A stretch of 64,000 nucleotides of DNA from Deinococcus sp. LM3 (GTDB lineage: Bacteria; Deinococcota; Deinococci; Deinococcales; Deinococcaceae). A model generated the notes under the pieces. It ran no database searches and was not told the origin of the DNA. It saw only the letters and a list, made by a program, of their open reading frames with translations. The DNA lies in contig NZ_MUFV01000001.1 in the NCBI RefSeq assembly GCF_002017875.1, positions 558,001 to 622,000 of the forward strand, in the 5' to 3' direction. Made by a program: the position numbers and the translations under genes. Shown here piece after piece: positions 50,580 to 63,025 of the stretch (the stretch's first letter is position 1; every line of letters begins with the position of its first letter).

Positions 50580-51314
50580 CTACCTCCCGTAACTGCCGCG
50601 CAGGCGCGCCCAGCCTTCTCTCAGGCCAATGCAGCGGGGGTGCAGGTCGTTCAGGGTGACGGGCTTCAGGCCGCGTTCGCGTAGGCCGGTCAGCAGGGCG
50701 CCCAGCAGGGCGGGCGTGACCTGGGGACCGTCGTGCAGCAGGATCACGCTGCCTGGGCGGGTGCAGGCCAGGGTGTGGGCGGCCAGTTCTGCGGCGGGCC
50801 GGGCGGTCCAGTCGCGGCTTTCCACGTCCCACAGGGCAATCTGGCGGCCGGTCAGGTGGGCCAGCAGGCGGGTCAGGGGGCTGTGGCCGCCGTAGGGGGG
50901 GCGGTACAGGTGCGGGCCGCGCTGACCGGCGCGGGGGTGCCACGCGATCTGCGCCCACTCCTGCCAGGGGGTCAGGCGCAGGGCGTGGCGGTGCCAGCAG
51001 CCGTGCGCCTCGACCTGATGCCCGGCCGCGTGCACGGCGCGCAGCCCGTCGGGGTGGGCGCGGCAGGCGGGTTCGGTCACGAAGAACGTGGCGGGCGCGC
51101 CGTGGGCGGCCAGGACGGCCAGCAGCTCCGGGGTGCGGGGGCCGGGGCCGTCGTCGAAGGTCAGCGCGACCCTGGGAACGTGGCGGGAACCGGCGCCCAG
51201 GGCGCCCAGCCCGGCGGCGCGGAAGATCAGGTCGCTCAGGAGCAGTTTGCCCAGCAGGGTCGCGGCCAGCAGCGCCGCGGCCCTCCGGACGGTCGGGGTG
51301 GCCGGGCGGTTCAG
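50580..51314 (-). CDS. polysaccharide deacetylase (NodB domain), probable CTG start
   Basis: 244 aa with the NodB motifs: VALTFDDGPGPRTPE (motif 1, Asp base), EAHGCWHRH (motif 2), YRPPYGG (motif 3), LWDVESRDW (motif 4) and VILLHDGP (motif 5, His). An N-terminal hydrophobic segment anchors it. It likely de-N-acetylates envelope or extracellular polysaccharide. The frame upstream has no ATG, GTG or TTG between the MFS stop and motif 1. A CTG at 51312-51314 forms a CTGA overlap with the MFS stop, matching the ATGA/GTGA junctions elsewhere, so I place the start there. Confidence 0.82.
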   Translation of the reverse strand: MNRPATPTVRRAAALLAATLLGKLLLSDLIFRAAGLGALGAGSRHVPRVALTFDDGPGPRTPELLAVLAAHGAPATFFVTEPACRAHPDGLRAVHAAGHQVEAHGCWHRHALRLTPWQEWAQIAWHPRAGQRGPHLYRPPYGGHSPLTRLLAHLTGRQIALWDVESRDWTARPAAELAAHTLACTRPGSVILLHDGPQVTPALLGALLTGLRERGLKPVTLNDLHPRCIGLREGWARLRGSYGR

Positions 51315-52540
51315 GACGGCCCCCCGGAGGCCGGCGCGGCGGCGGGCGCGGCGCTGGCCGGGAAGGCGTGGCGGAACAGCAGGTAGAACGCGGCGGCCAG
51401 CAGGGCCAGCGCGGCTCCCAGCCCGAACGGACCGCGCGCACCGAACTGCGCGAACGCCAGGGTGCCCAGCAGCGGTCCGACGGCCGTGCCGATGTTTTCC
51501 AGGGTCATCAGGAATCCCCATGCGGCGGGCCGCTGGCCCTCAGGCAGGGTGCGGGTCACCAGGGCGCCCCAGCCGGGCTGCACGCCGGCGAAGCCCAGTC
51601 CGACCAGCGCCGCCAGCGGGAACAGCACCCAGGTGGGCGGCAGGGTGGCGATGCCGGCCATGCCCACGCCGATCAGGGCGAACCCGCCGGTCAGGGTCAG
51701 CAGGGCGCGGCCCCGGTCGGCGACGCGGCCCACGAACGGCAGAGTGCCGAACGCGACGAGGGCGCCCGTGACCAGCACGGCGATCATGGTCCAGTACGGG
51801 AGTTCCAGCACGTCCGTGAGCTTGAACAGCACCTGCCCGAACAGCGACAGCGTGACGGTCTGCATGATCGCGGCCGGGATCAGGGGTTGCAGCCGGCGCA
51901 GCATGTCGCGCCGCTCGCCGGGTTCCGGCCGGGTGCGGTCGGGGCCGCGGACCGCGTGGGCGGGCAGCAGGAACGCGCTGATCAGCGAGACGCCCACCAT
52001 GCCCAGGCACAGCAGGAACACGCCGGTCACCGGGAAGTCCCGCAGGAACCCGAACACGAAGTACCCCAGCCCGATGAACGGCAGGACGGCCATGGACACG
52101 GCGGTCAGCGCGCGGCCCTGCGCGCCGTCCGGGGTGGAGTCGGCGGTCAGGTTCATCGCGCCGGGCCACGCCGTGCTGAAGCCCACGCCGTGCAGCGCGG
52201 CCGCCAGCAGCAGCACCCAGCCGGCCTGCGCGACCAGCAGCAGGGCCATGGCGATCAGGCTCAGCAGGGCGCCGGCGATCATGACCGGGCGCAGGCCGTA
52301 ACGGGCGATCATCAGGCCGGCCGGGCCGCGCATGACGGTGTCCGCGCCGACGTGCAGCGCCCAGGCCAGCCCGACCACGGACGGCGCGATGCCCAGCGTG
52401 TCCTGCGCCTGCATGCTCTGACCCAGGTACGACAGGTACAGGCCCGAACGGATCAGTTCGGCGCAGGCGAGCGAGAAGGTCGCGGCGATCACGGCGCGCA
52501 GGGTGCCGGGGCGGAGGGGAAGGCGGGATCGGAGGGTCAC
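51311..52540 (-). CDS. MFS transporter
   Basis: 409 aa with 12 predicted helices. Motif A-like GLMIARYGLRPVMIAGALLSL in loop 2-3 and FVGRVADRGRALLTLTGG in loop 8-9 are typical of the major facilitator superfamily. The substrate is not evident. The GTG at 52540 has GGAAGGG just upstream. It is probably transcribed together with the deacetylase, overlapping at CTGA. Confidence 0.82.
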   Translation of the reverse strand: MTLRSRLPLRPGTLRAVIAATFSLACAELIRSGLYLSYLGQSMQAQDTLGIAPSVVGLAWALHVGADTVMRGPAGLMIARYGLRPVMIAGALLSLIAMALLLVAQAGWVLLLAAALHGVGFSTAWPGAMNLTADSTPDGAQGRALTAVSMAVLPFIGLGYFVFGFLRDFPVTGVFLLCLGMVGVSLISAFLLPAHAVRGPDRTRPEPGERRDMLRRLQPLIPAAIMQTVTLSLFGQVLFKLTDVLELPYWTMIAVLVTGALVAFGTLPFVGRVADRGRALLTLTGGFALIGVGMAGIATLPPTWVLFPLAALVGLGFAGVQPGWGALVTRTLPEGQRPAAWGFLMTLENIGTAVGPLLGTLAFAQFGARGPFGLGAALALLAAAFYLLFRHAFPASAAPAAAPASGGPS

Positions 52541-52602
52541 AACCCTTCCATTCTGAGGCCTGCGGGCCGCCGGGAGGTCCGGCGCGCGGGGGCGCGGCCT
52601 GA

Positions 52603-52608
52603 TAGCCT
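52603..52608 (+). promoter_or_regulatory. leaderless -10 box for the GT2 gene
   Basis: TAGCCT. A GTG starts immediately after it (52609), too close to be transcribed from this box. The next in-frame GTG at 52615 is 6 nt away and fits the leaderless spacing. Confidence 0.5.
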
Positions 52609-53248
52609 GTGCCGGTGCCCGGCTTTACCGTTGTCATTCCCGCCCGTAACGAGGAGGTCTTCCTTCCACTGACCCTGCGTGCCCTGGAGGCGCAGCGCCG
52701 GGCGCCCGACGAGGTGATCGTCGTGGACAACGGCAGCCGGGACGGCACGGTGGCGGCCGCGCGGGCCTGGGGGGCCACCGTACTGCGCTGCGAGCAGCCG
52801 GGCGTGGCCCGCACCCGTCAGATGGGCCTGGAGGCGGCGCGCAGCGAGTGGGTCGCCACGACCGACGCGGATTCGCTGCCCAGCCCCGGCTGGCTCGAGG
52901 CGCTCTCCGAGGCCGCGCCGGGCCGCGTGGCGCTGTACGGCTCCATGCGGTTCTGCGGGGTCGCGCCGCACTGGTCGCGGCTGTCGGGCGTGGGGTACAG
53001 CGCGTTCCTGCACGCCTGCCGGGCCGTGGGCAAACCCAACCTGGCGGGCGCGAACATGGCCTTCTCGCGCGAGGCGGCGCTGCTGGCCGGCGGGTACGCG
53101 GACGTGGAAGCCTACGAGGACGTGATCCTGGGGCAGGCCCTGGCGCGGCTGGGCGAGGTGGCGTACGTGCCGGGCGCGCTGGTGGAGACCAGTGCGCGCC
53201 GGCTGGACCGGGGCGTGGGGCCGTTCCTGTGGCAGCACCTGCGCAACA

Positions 53249-54427
<1,179 letters not shown>

Positions 54428-54603
54428 GCGGTCCTACCGCAGCGGCGTTCCGCTGTCCGGAACCCGTGAAAGTTTAAGGAATCCTGAAGCATCGTTACTG
54501 CCGAGCATACGACGCCGGAGATGAGAGTGTCGTCAGATCTTCCCCCTCCCCCCTGACGCGTGAGCGGGCCGGGCGCGCGCGGGCGCGTGTGGGCACGGGG
54601 CGC

Positions 54604-54609
54604 TACAGT
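54604..54609 (+). promoter_or_regulatory. leaderless -10 box for the YkoP-like gene
   Basis: TACAGT, 6 nt before the GTG at 54616. Confidence 0.5.
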
Positions 54610-54615
54610 CCGGGA

Positions 54616-55629
54616 GTGAACGCACGAACCTTCATGATACGGGCGGCGCTGCGGGCCGGAGCGGGCGGCGCGTGGCACGGCGGGCACCCCGGCGCGCCGC
54701 AGGTGGCGCTGCTGGTGCCGGTCGCGGACGCCGGGCAGTTGCAGGTGGCCCTGTCAGCCCTGACCGGAACGCCCGCCACGCTGCTGCTCTCCCCTGCCCT
54801 GGCCCGCCTGGACCCACAGGGCGTGCGGGCCGCCGCGCAGGCCGGACATGAACTGGCCGGACAGGGCGACCCGGCCGGCGTGACCCTGCTGGAAGCCGTG
54901 GCCGGTCAGGCGATCACGAGCTGGGCCGCGCCGGACAGCGTGGCGGCCCTGCGCGGCCTACTGACCCGTGGGCTGCGGTCCCTGCCGGGCACCGGGGGAT
55001 CGCCCGAACCCGGAGCGCTGCGGACCGTCACGCCCGGCGACCTAGGCGCGACCCTGACGGCGTGGCGGGCGCTGGGCTACCGGCCGGTGCCGCTGCGGGA
55101 CCTGCCGGGCGCGCGGGCCGGCACGCCGCGCGATCTGCTGACCGACCTGTACGTCCGGGTCGTCGAGGACCGGTACGCGCGCTCGCAGGGCGTGATCGAC
55201 CTCGCGCAGCGGGCCGACGGCGTGATGCGGATCGCGCCGCTCGGGCACGCGCCCGCCCCGCTGCCGCTGCCGCCCGGCACGCCCACCGCCGAACTGCACC
55301 TGCACTCCCAGCGGGTGGTGGGGCTGGCGTCCCGCAGCCTGCTCGGCGCGTACCGGGCGTACCAGAGAAGCCTGAAGGACGTGGCCCGCGCGCTACGCGA
55401 ACGCCCGGAACTGGCCTCCGCGCAGGCCGTGTTCGCCGTCACGCTGTTCCACGGCCCGCTGGAACAGGCGGGGTTCACGCTGCTGGACCTGCCGCCCGCC
55501 CAGGCCCGCTGGTACGGCCTGGGCTTCCGGCTGCTACGCGCCGCGTACGGCACGACCCGGACCCCCAGCGAGGGCACCCCGAAGATGGCGTGGCTGCCCC
55601 GCGAGGAATTCCTGCGCCGCTACGGCTGA
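54616..55629 (+). CDS. YkoP-like protein with degenerate deacetylase-like N-terminal domain
   Basis: 337 aa from the GTG at 54616. The C-terminal region (about 215-330), with ELHLHSQRVVGLASRSLLGAYRAYQRSLKDVARALRERPELASAQAVFAVTLFHGPLEQAGFTLLDL, resembles the YkoP-type domain that in other proteins follows a polysaccharide deacetylase. The N-terminal 200 residues have the spacing of a NodB barrel (QVALLVPVADAGQLQVALSALTGTPATLLLSP) but lack TFDDG and the metal His residues, so catalysis is unlikely. Probably an envelope-polysaccharide accessory protein; this is inferred from domain pattern. Confidence 0.6.
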   Translation: MNARTFMIRAALRAGAGGAWHGGHPGAPQVALLVPVADAGQLQVALSALTGTPATLLLSPALARLDPQGVRAAAQAGHELAGQGDPAGVTLLEAVAGQAITSWAAPDSVAALRGLLTRGLRSLPGTGGSPEPGALRTVTPGDLGATLTAWRALGYRPVPLRDLPGARAGTPRDLLTDLYVRVVEDRYARSQGVIDLAQRADGVMRIAPLGHAPAPLPLPPGTPTAELHLHSQRVVGLASRSLLGAYRAYQRSLKDVARALRERPELASAQAVFAVTLFHGPLEQAGFTLLDLPPAQARWYGLGFRLLRAAYGTTRTPSEGTPKMAWLPREEFLRRYG

Positions 55630-55645
55630 GCGCGTACCCTGGGGC

Positions 55646-56197
55646 ATGACCCGCGACGCCATCAGCCGCCGGGTGCAGGTGCAGGGCCTGCATCACGTCA
55701 CCATCGTCGGTTCCACCCGCCAGAGCGCCCTGGACTTCTGGGAGGGCGTGCTGGGCATGCCGTTCGTGTTCGAGCAACCCAACCTCGGCAACCCGGCCGA
55801 GAACCACCTGTACTTCGACCCCGGCGACGGCCGCCTGCTGACCGTGTTCACCGACGAGGGCCGCGTGGACGCCGGGCGGGACGCGCCGCGCGAACCGGGC
55901 ACCGTCGAGCACCTCGCGTTCAACGTGTCCCGCGCGACCTTCGAGCTGGCCCCCGCGCGGCTGCGGGCACGCGGCATCGAGGTGCTGGAACGCGACCGGG
56001 GCTTCATGGATTCGCTGTACTTCCGCGACCCGAACGGCATGAAGGTCGAACTGGCCTGCTACAAGTTCGAGACGCCCGGGGGCCTGCGCGACGCGGACGT
56101 GCTGCGCCGCGCCTACGAACTGCGCGTGGCACGCGGCGACGACTACCTGAGCCCCGAACACCTCGCGGACGCCATCGAGGAACTGCTGCGCCGCTGA
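55646..56197 (+). CDS. VOC family (glyoxalase-like) dioxygenase or lyase
   Basis: 183 aa. Two beta-alpha-beta-beta-beta modules: GLHHVTIVGSTRQSALDFWEGVLGMPFVFEQPN with the first metal His, then GTVEHLAFNVS with the second His, and DPNGMKVELAC with the Glu. Metal binding is therefore likely. It could be a glyoxalase, a ring-cleavage dioxygenase or an isomerase. A TACCCT box lies 5 nt before the ATG at 55646. Its stop is part of a hairpin shared with the histidine kinase gene. Confidence 0.87.
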   Translation: MTRDAISRRVQVQGLHHVTIVGSTRQSALDFWEGVLGMPFVFEQPNLGNPAENHLYFDPGDGRLLTVFTDEGRVDAGRDAPREPGTVEHLAFNVSRATFELAPARLRARGIEVLERDRGFMDSLYFRDPNGMKVELACYKFETPGGLRDADVLRRAYELRVARGDDYLSPEHLADAIEELLRR

Positions 56198-56230
56198 CCT
56201 TCACCCTCAGCCGGGCAGGGTGAAGGTCAG
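56194..56230. terminator. 14-bp perfect hairpin spanning two convergent stop codons
   Basis: CTGACCTTCACCCT (56194-56207) pairs with AGGGTGAAGGTCAG (56217-56230) around a 9-nt loop. The left arm contains the TGA of the VOC gene, and the right arm is the end of the histidine kinase coding sequence. It is a likely bidirectional terminator that the kinase partly encodes. Confidence 0.75.
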
Positions 56231-59173
56231 GGTGGTGCCCTCGCCGGGAGCGCTCTGCACGGCCAGTGTGCCGCCGGCCAGGGTCACGCGTTCGCGCAGG
56301 CCCAGCAGGCCCAGGTGTCCGGCCTGCGCCTGCGCGTGCGCCTGTTCGGTGGTAAAGCCCCGGCCGTCGTCGGTGATGGCGACCCGCACGCCGCCCTGCG
56401 GCGGCTCGCCGAAGGCCACGCGGATGGCGGCGGTGTGGGCGTGGGCGTGCTTGTCGACGTTGTTCAGGGCTTCCTGCGCCAGCCGGAACACCGTGAGTTC
56501 CGTGGCGGGGCTCAGGCGGCGTTCGGCGCCACTGACCTCCAGGCGGGTGGCGGTCAGCGCCTGCGTGGCCAGCCATTCCAGGGCCGGGAGCAGGCCCAGG
56601 TCGTCCAGGACACTGGGGCGCAGGTTCCGCGCGAAGCGGCGCACGCCGTCGATGGCGGCGTTCAGGTCCAGCAGGATGTCGTCGGCGCGGGCTTTCTGCT
56701 CGCCGCTCAGGTCACGGGCGAGCCTCGCCACGCGGCGGGTGGTGGCGGTCAGGACCTGCGCGGTGTCGTCGTGCAGTTCGCGGCTGATGCGGCGGCGTTC
56801 TTCCTCCTGCGCCTGCGTGAACAGCGTCAGGAAGCTGCGCAGTTCGCTCTGGCGGCTGGTGGCGGCCTCCAGCGCCTGCCCGCGCCGGGCGATCTCGTCG
56901 GCGAGGGTCTGGAGTTCCGAGAGGTCGCGGCTGACGGTCAGCATGCCGCGCCCGTCGTCCACGCTGCCCAGCCGGACTTCCAGGTGGTACGGGCCGATGC
57001 GGATCTCGGCGCGGCTGCCGCTGGCGCGGGTCTGCGCGTCCGTCCAGGCCGCCTGGAGGGCCGCCTGCGTGTCGCGGGTGGGGAGGGTCAGGAGGTTCGC
57101 GCCGGTCAGCGGGCCGGTCAGGGGTTCGAGCAGCGTGCGGGCGGCCGGGTTGGCGTAGTCGATGACGCCGCGCGCGTCGGTGCTGACGATCAGGTCGTGC
57201 GCGCCCTCCGCGAGTTGCCGGTAACGGGCTTCCTCGCGTTCCAGGGCGGCCAGCAGGCGCTCGCGGGTCAGGGTCTGCGCGACCTGATCGGCGAGGCTGC
57301 GCGCGAACTGCAGGGTCCGTGCGCCCGGCGCGTCGAGGCCCGGATCGTCGAAGTACAGGAAGCCCAGCGGTTCGGGTGGCGCGCCGATCAGCGGCACGAT
57401 CAGGCCGCTGCCCGCGACGGGCAGGGTGTGCCGGCGGGTCAGTGGGCGGGGGCCGCGCCCGAGCTGCGCGGCGAGGTCCGCGAGTTCCTGCGGGTGCGGC
57501 GGGTACAGGTTGTACGCCGAGCAGCGCGTCACGGGCCGCGCGCTCCCGCCCGGCGGGTCCGGTTCCTCGCTGAACAGGGCCAGCAGGCCGCGCCCGGCGT
57601 GCAGGGCCAGGGTCGCCTCGCGCACGGCTCCCTGCAGGGCCTCGTCGGTGACCGGGCCGGCGTTGGTGACCGGGCCGGCGCTGCCGTCGGCGCGTTCGCT
57701 CAGGACCCGGCTGACGGCCAGCAGCGCGCCGGCCTCGCGTTCACGCAGCTGCTCTTCCTCGTACAGGCGGGCGTTCTCGATGGCCAGACCCGCCTGCGAG
57801 GCGAACACGCCCGCCAGCGCCAGGTCGTCGCTGTCCAGAGGCAGCGGGGCCGTCCAGTACAGCGTGAGCGCCCCGAACACGGTCGGACCGACCCGCAGCG
57901 GCAGGCTCACGACGCCCCGGTAGGGGTACGTGCCGTTCGCCAGCAGCTGACGGGCGTAGCGGCTGCTGCCGCCGTAGTCCTCGGCGGTCAGGTCGCGCGC
58001 CGCGACCAGCGTGCCCTGCGCGACCGCGCGGCCCGTGACGCCCACGCCGACCTTCGCGCGGACGCGCAGCATGTACTCGCTGGGCAGCCCCACTGCCGAG
58101 CGGATGTTGATGCTGCGGCCGTCCGGCTGCGTCTCGTAGACGGCGGCGGCGTCCGCGTGGAACAGCGTGACGGCGCGTTCCAGCACCTGCTGGAGCGTCT
58201 CGCTCAGGTGCAGGCTGCCGGCCAGCGCCGCGCCGGCCTCGCGCAGCGCCTCGGCCGCCTCGCGTTTGCGGGTCTCGATGCCGTACAGCCGGGCGTTGTC
58301 GATGGCCAGGGCCGCCTGCTCGGCCAGGGCCAGCACGATGCGGGCGTCGTCCTCGGTGGCGGGCACCGGGTCGGTGGTGTCCACGTACAGCAGGCCCAGC
58401 GCCTGCCCGCGCGCGCTGAGCGGCGCGATCACGGCCGTTTCCGGGTTGAGTTCGCGCAGGCCGCGTGCCAGCGGCGACTCGTGGTCGCGGCCCCGCTCGA
58501 AGCGGATGGCCTCGCCGCGCTGCACCAGCGTCTCGAAGGTGACGGGCCCGACGCCGATGCCGCCCGTGAACGGCTGCGTGAACCCGTACGTGAACACCTC
58601 GCCGGTGCGGGCGCCCCCGTCGCGCAGTTCGCTGAACAGCGCCACGAACGCCCGCCGGAAGCCCAGCGCCAGCGCCGCGCTCTGCGCGGTGACGGTCAGG
58701 ACTTCCGCGAGGTCCAGGCTGCCGCCCAGGCGGCGCATCAGGCCCTCGACGGTCTCGGCGATGCGGCCGTGTCCGCGCCGGGCTTCCCTGGCCTGCACGC
58801 CCTCGACCGCCAGGGTCAGCAGCGGTCCCGCGTGCAGCAGGGCGCGCAGGGCGGCCGGGTCGGCCCCCACGAATTCCAGGGCGCCGCACCCGAACGGCAG
58901 GGCGGCCAGCATGCCTTCGTGCAGCAGCGTTCCGCCGGTCATGGCTTCACTGACCAGCGTGCCATCACTCAGGGCCAGTCCGCGCCCCTCCTCGGCCACC
59001 GGGAGCGGCTGACCGTCCGTGACCACCCAGACCCGCGTGCCGTGCGCGTGCGTGGCGCGGCAGGCGTAGGCGGCCAGCATCTGCGCGAACTGCGTGACGC
59101 TCGACGCGGCCGACAGGCCCGGCGGCAGGGGCGGCAGGGTCAGGCCCGGTTCGTCCGGGAGGGAGGCGCTCAC
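56207..59173 (-). CDS. multi-GAF/PAS sensor histidine kinase, NarL type
   Basis: 988 aa, cytoplasmic (no transmembrane segment seen). From the N-terminus there are about four GAF-like domains: about 1-160, 170-340 (GLLYVDTTDP), 350-520 (VSLPLRVGPTVFGALTLYW) and 530-670 (FLYFDDPG). A PAS domain follows (about 685-780: YRQLAEGAHDLIVSTDARGVIDYANPAA). Then comes HisKA_3 with EEERRRISRELHDD (His about 800) and the HATPase with EALNNVDKHAHA, DDGRGF and GLLGLRERV. It should phosphorylate the regulator at 59178-59864; the input is probably a small cytoplasmic ligand or redox/light cue. I start at the GTG at 59173; a longer frame would run antisense over the regulator gene. Confidence 0.9.
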   Translation of the reverse strand: MSASLPDEPGLTLPPLPPGLSAASSVTQFAQMLAAYACRATHAHGTRVWVVTDGQPLPVAEEGRGLALSDGTLVSEAMTGGTLLHEGMLAALPFGCGALEFVGADPAALRALLHAGPLLTLAVEGVQAREARRGHGRIAETVEGLMRRLGGSLDLAEVLTVTAQSAALALGFRRAFVALFSELRDGGARTGEVFTYGFTQPFTGGIGVGPVTFETLVQRGEAIRFERGRDHESPLARGLRELNPETAVIAPLSARGQALGLLYVDTTDPVPATEDDARIVLALAEQAALAIDNARLYGIETRKREAAEALREAGAALAGSLHLSETLQQVLERAVTLFHADAAAVYETQPDGRSINIRSAVGLPSEYMLRVRAKVGVGVTGRAVAQGTLVAARDLTAEDYGGSSRYARQLLANGTYPYRGVVSLPLRVGPTVFGALTLYWTAPLPLDSDDLALAGVFASQAGLAIENARLYEEEQLREREAGALLAVSRVLSERADGSAGPVTNAGPVTDEALQGAVREATLALHAGRGLLALFSEEPDPPGGSARPVTRCSAYNLYPPHPQELADLAAQLGRGPRPLTRRHTLPVAGSGLIVPLIGAPPEPLGFLYFDDPGLDAPGARTLQFARSLADQVAQTLTRERLLAALEREEARYRQLAEGAHDLIVSTDARGVIDYANPAARTLLEPLTGPLTGANLLTLPTRDTQAALQAAWTDAQTRASGSRAEIRIGPYHLEVRLGSVDDGRGMLTVSRDLSELQTLADEIARRGQALEAATSRQSELRSFLTLFTQAQEEERRRISRELHDDTAQVLTATTRRVARLARDLSGEQKARADDILLDLNAAIDGVRRFARNLRPSVLDDLGLLPALEWLATQALTATRLEVSGAERRLSPATELTVFRLAQEALNNVDKHAHAHTAAIRVAFGEPPQGGVRVAITDDGRGFTTEQAHAQAQAGHLGLLGLRERVTLAGGTLAVQSAPGEGTTLTFTLPG

Positions 59174-59177
59174 GCCG

Positions 59178-59864
<687 letters not shown>

Positions 59865-59870
59865 ACGCGC

Positions 59871-59876
59871 AGGATA
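59871..59876 (-). promoter_or_regulatory. leaderless -10 box for the response-regulator operon
   Basis: TATCCT on the minus strand, 6 nt before the ATG at 59864. Confidence 0.5.
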
Positions 59877-59982
59877 GTGCAAGTCCCGACAGGGCGGGTC
59901 CCCGGCTGGAACGGCGGCGGGCCGCCCCCCCGCAGGAGAGGACGGCCCGGTCTGTCCGGACATGCCGGGGGGAGACTGACGC

Positions 59983-61734
<1,752 letters not shown>

Positions 61735-62070
61735 CTGTCTCTCCTTACGTTCACGCCGGCTCAGGGCGTACGTGTTCGGCTCGCGCCCCCGGATGCGGGC
61801 GCGGTGGTGTCTGGACCGGGGGGTTCCCCCTTCACCGGACCGGCCTGCTTCAGCCCTGTCCGCTGGCGCGTATACGCATGGCAGATCGTCACGGGTTCTC
61901 ATCCTAGAGAGCCTCTGTGAGAGCTGCGGCCCAGAAGGCTGAAGGTACTGCAAACGAAACACGGGCGCTGTGCGAAACCGTTCCCTGTGGGGGAGCAACC
62001 TGTTACCGGCGCGGGCACGAATGAGAGGCCACCCACAGCGCCCCCACGGCCCGCCCGTTAAGGTGGCGGG
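61735..62070. other. divergent intergenic region between the ABC binding protein and hslO
   Basis: 336 bp. It holds the leader of the ABC gene (minus), with a TAGGAT box at 61902-61907, and the hslO -10 (plus) at 62059-62064. Inside the leader is a GGGGGG-TT-CCCCC block that could fold. The leader is open in the frame of the ABC gene from an ATG near 61902, but the Shine-Dalgarno and signal peptide place the true start at 61734. I see no other feature. Confidence 0.5.
62059..62064 (+). promoter_or_regulatory. leaderless -10 box for hslO
   Basis: TAAGGT, 6 nt before the ATG at 62071. Confidence 0.5.
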
Positions 62071-62979
62071 ATGACTGCTTCCACTCCCGCCTCCTACGTC
62101 CTGCGCGGCACCGCAGCCGGCGGCACCCTGCGGATCGTCGGCATGGACGCCACGCAGGTCGTCGAGGACGCCCGCGTTCGCCACCACCTCAGCAAGACCG
62201 CCACCGCCGCGCTGGGCCGCACCCTGACCGGCAGCGTGCTGCTCGCCACCGTACTCGGCAAACGCAGCGACAGCCGAGTCACCGTGCGCGTCGAGGGTGA
62301 CGGCCCGGTCGGATTCATCGTCGCCGAGGGCAGCGTGGACGGCCGCGTGCGCGGCTACGTGCGCCAGCCCGACGCCGACCTGCCGCTGCGCGAACGGGAC
62401 GGCAAACTCGACGTGAGCGGCATCGTCGGCACGCAGGGCGAACTGAGCGTCACCCGCCTGCTCGACAACGGCGAACCGTACACCGGCAGCGCCCACCTCG
62501 TCAGCGGCGAGATCGCCGAGGACATCAGCACCTACCTGGGCGTATCCGAACAGATCCCGAACGCTGTGCTGCTCGGCGTGTACGAGGAAGGCGGCCGCGT
62601 CGCGCACGCCGGCGGCCTGCTCATCCAGGCGATGCCCGGCGTGACCGACGAGACGCTCGGGAAACTCGAGGCGAACATCCGCGCCATGGGCCAGATCACC
62701 GACAACCTGCGCCGGGGCGGCCTGATGGAAGCCATCAACCGCGCCACCGACGGCCTGAACGTGCAACTCGCCGCCGAGGCGCAGGGCTCGCGCTTCGAGT
62801 GCCGCTGCTCCCGCGAGAAGGCCAGCGACTCCCTGAAATTCTTCGACGCGGCCGAACGCCAGGACATGATCGACGCCGGCGGGCAGGAAATCGTGTGCCA
62901 CTGGTGCGGCGAACACTACCAGATCAGCCCCGACGAGATCGCCGCCCTCGACGCCACCGACGCCCACGCCCGCGCCTGA
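62071..62979 (+). CDS. hslO: redox-regulated chaperone Hsp33
   Basis: 302 aa. The N-terminal chaperone domain has VRHHLSKTATAALGRTLTGSVLLATVLG and VRVEGDGPVGFIVAEGSVDGRVRGYV. The C-terminal redox switch has the four zinc Cys in C-x-C (FECRCSREK, about residue 245) and C-x2-C (IVCHWCGEHY, about 276). Oxidation with disulfide formation activates the holdase, protecting proteins during oxidative stress, which is relevant for a desiccation-tolerant bacterium. Confidence 0.96.
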   Translation: MTASTPASYVLRGTAAGGTLRIVGMDATQVVEDARVRHHLSKTATAALGRTLTGSVLLATVLGKRSDSRVTVRVEGDGPVGFIVAEGSVDGRVRGYVRQPDADLPLRERDGKLDVSGIVGTQGELSVTRLLDNGEPYTGSAHLVSGEIAEDISTYLGVSEQIPNAVLLGVYEEGGRVAHAGGLLIQAMPGVTDETLGKLEANIRAMGQITDNLRRGGLMEAINRATDGLNVQLAAEAQGSRFECRCSREKASDSLKFFDAAERQDMIDAGGQEIVCHWCGEHYQISPDEIAALDATDAHARA

Positions 62980-63025
62980 AGACCAGCCACCCGCCAAGGT
63001 CTGCCCGCTACACTCTGGGCACCCA

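Noticed and set aside
52609..52614. GTG at 52609 as the GT2 start
   Set aside because: It directly abuts the -10 box and could not be included in a transcript made from it; GTG 52615 has the right spacing.
61735..61907. Upstream extension of the ABC binding protein by about 56 residues
   Set aside because: The frame is open but the product would bury the lipoprotein signal; it is an effect of high GC.
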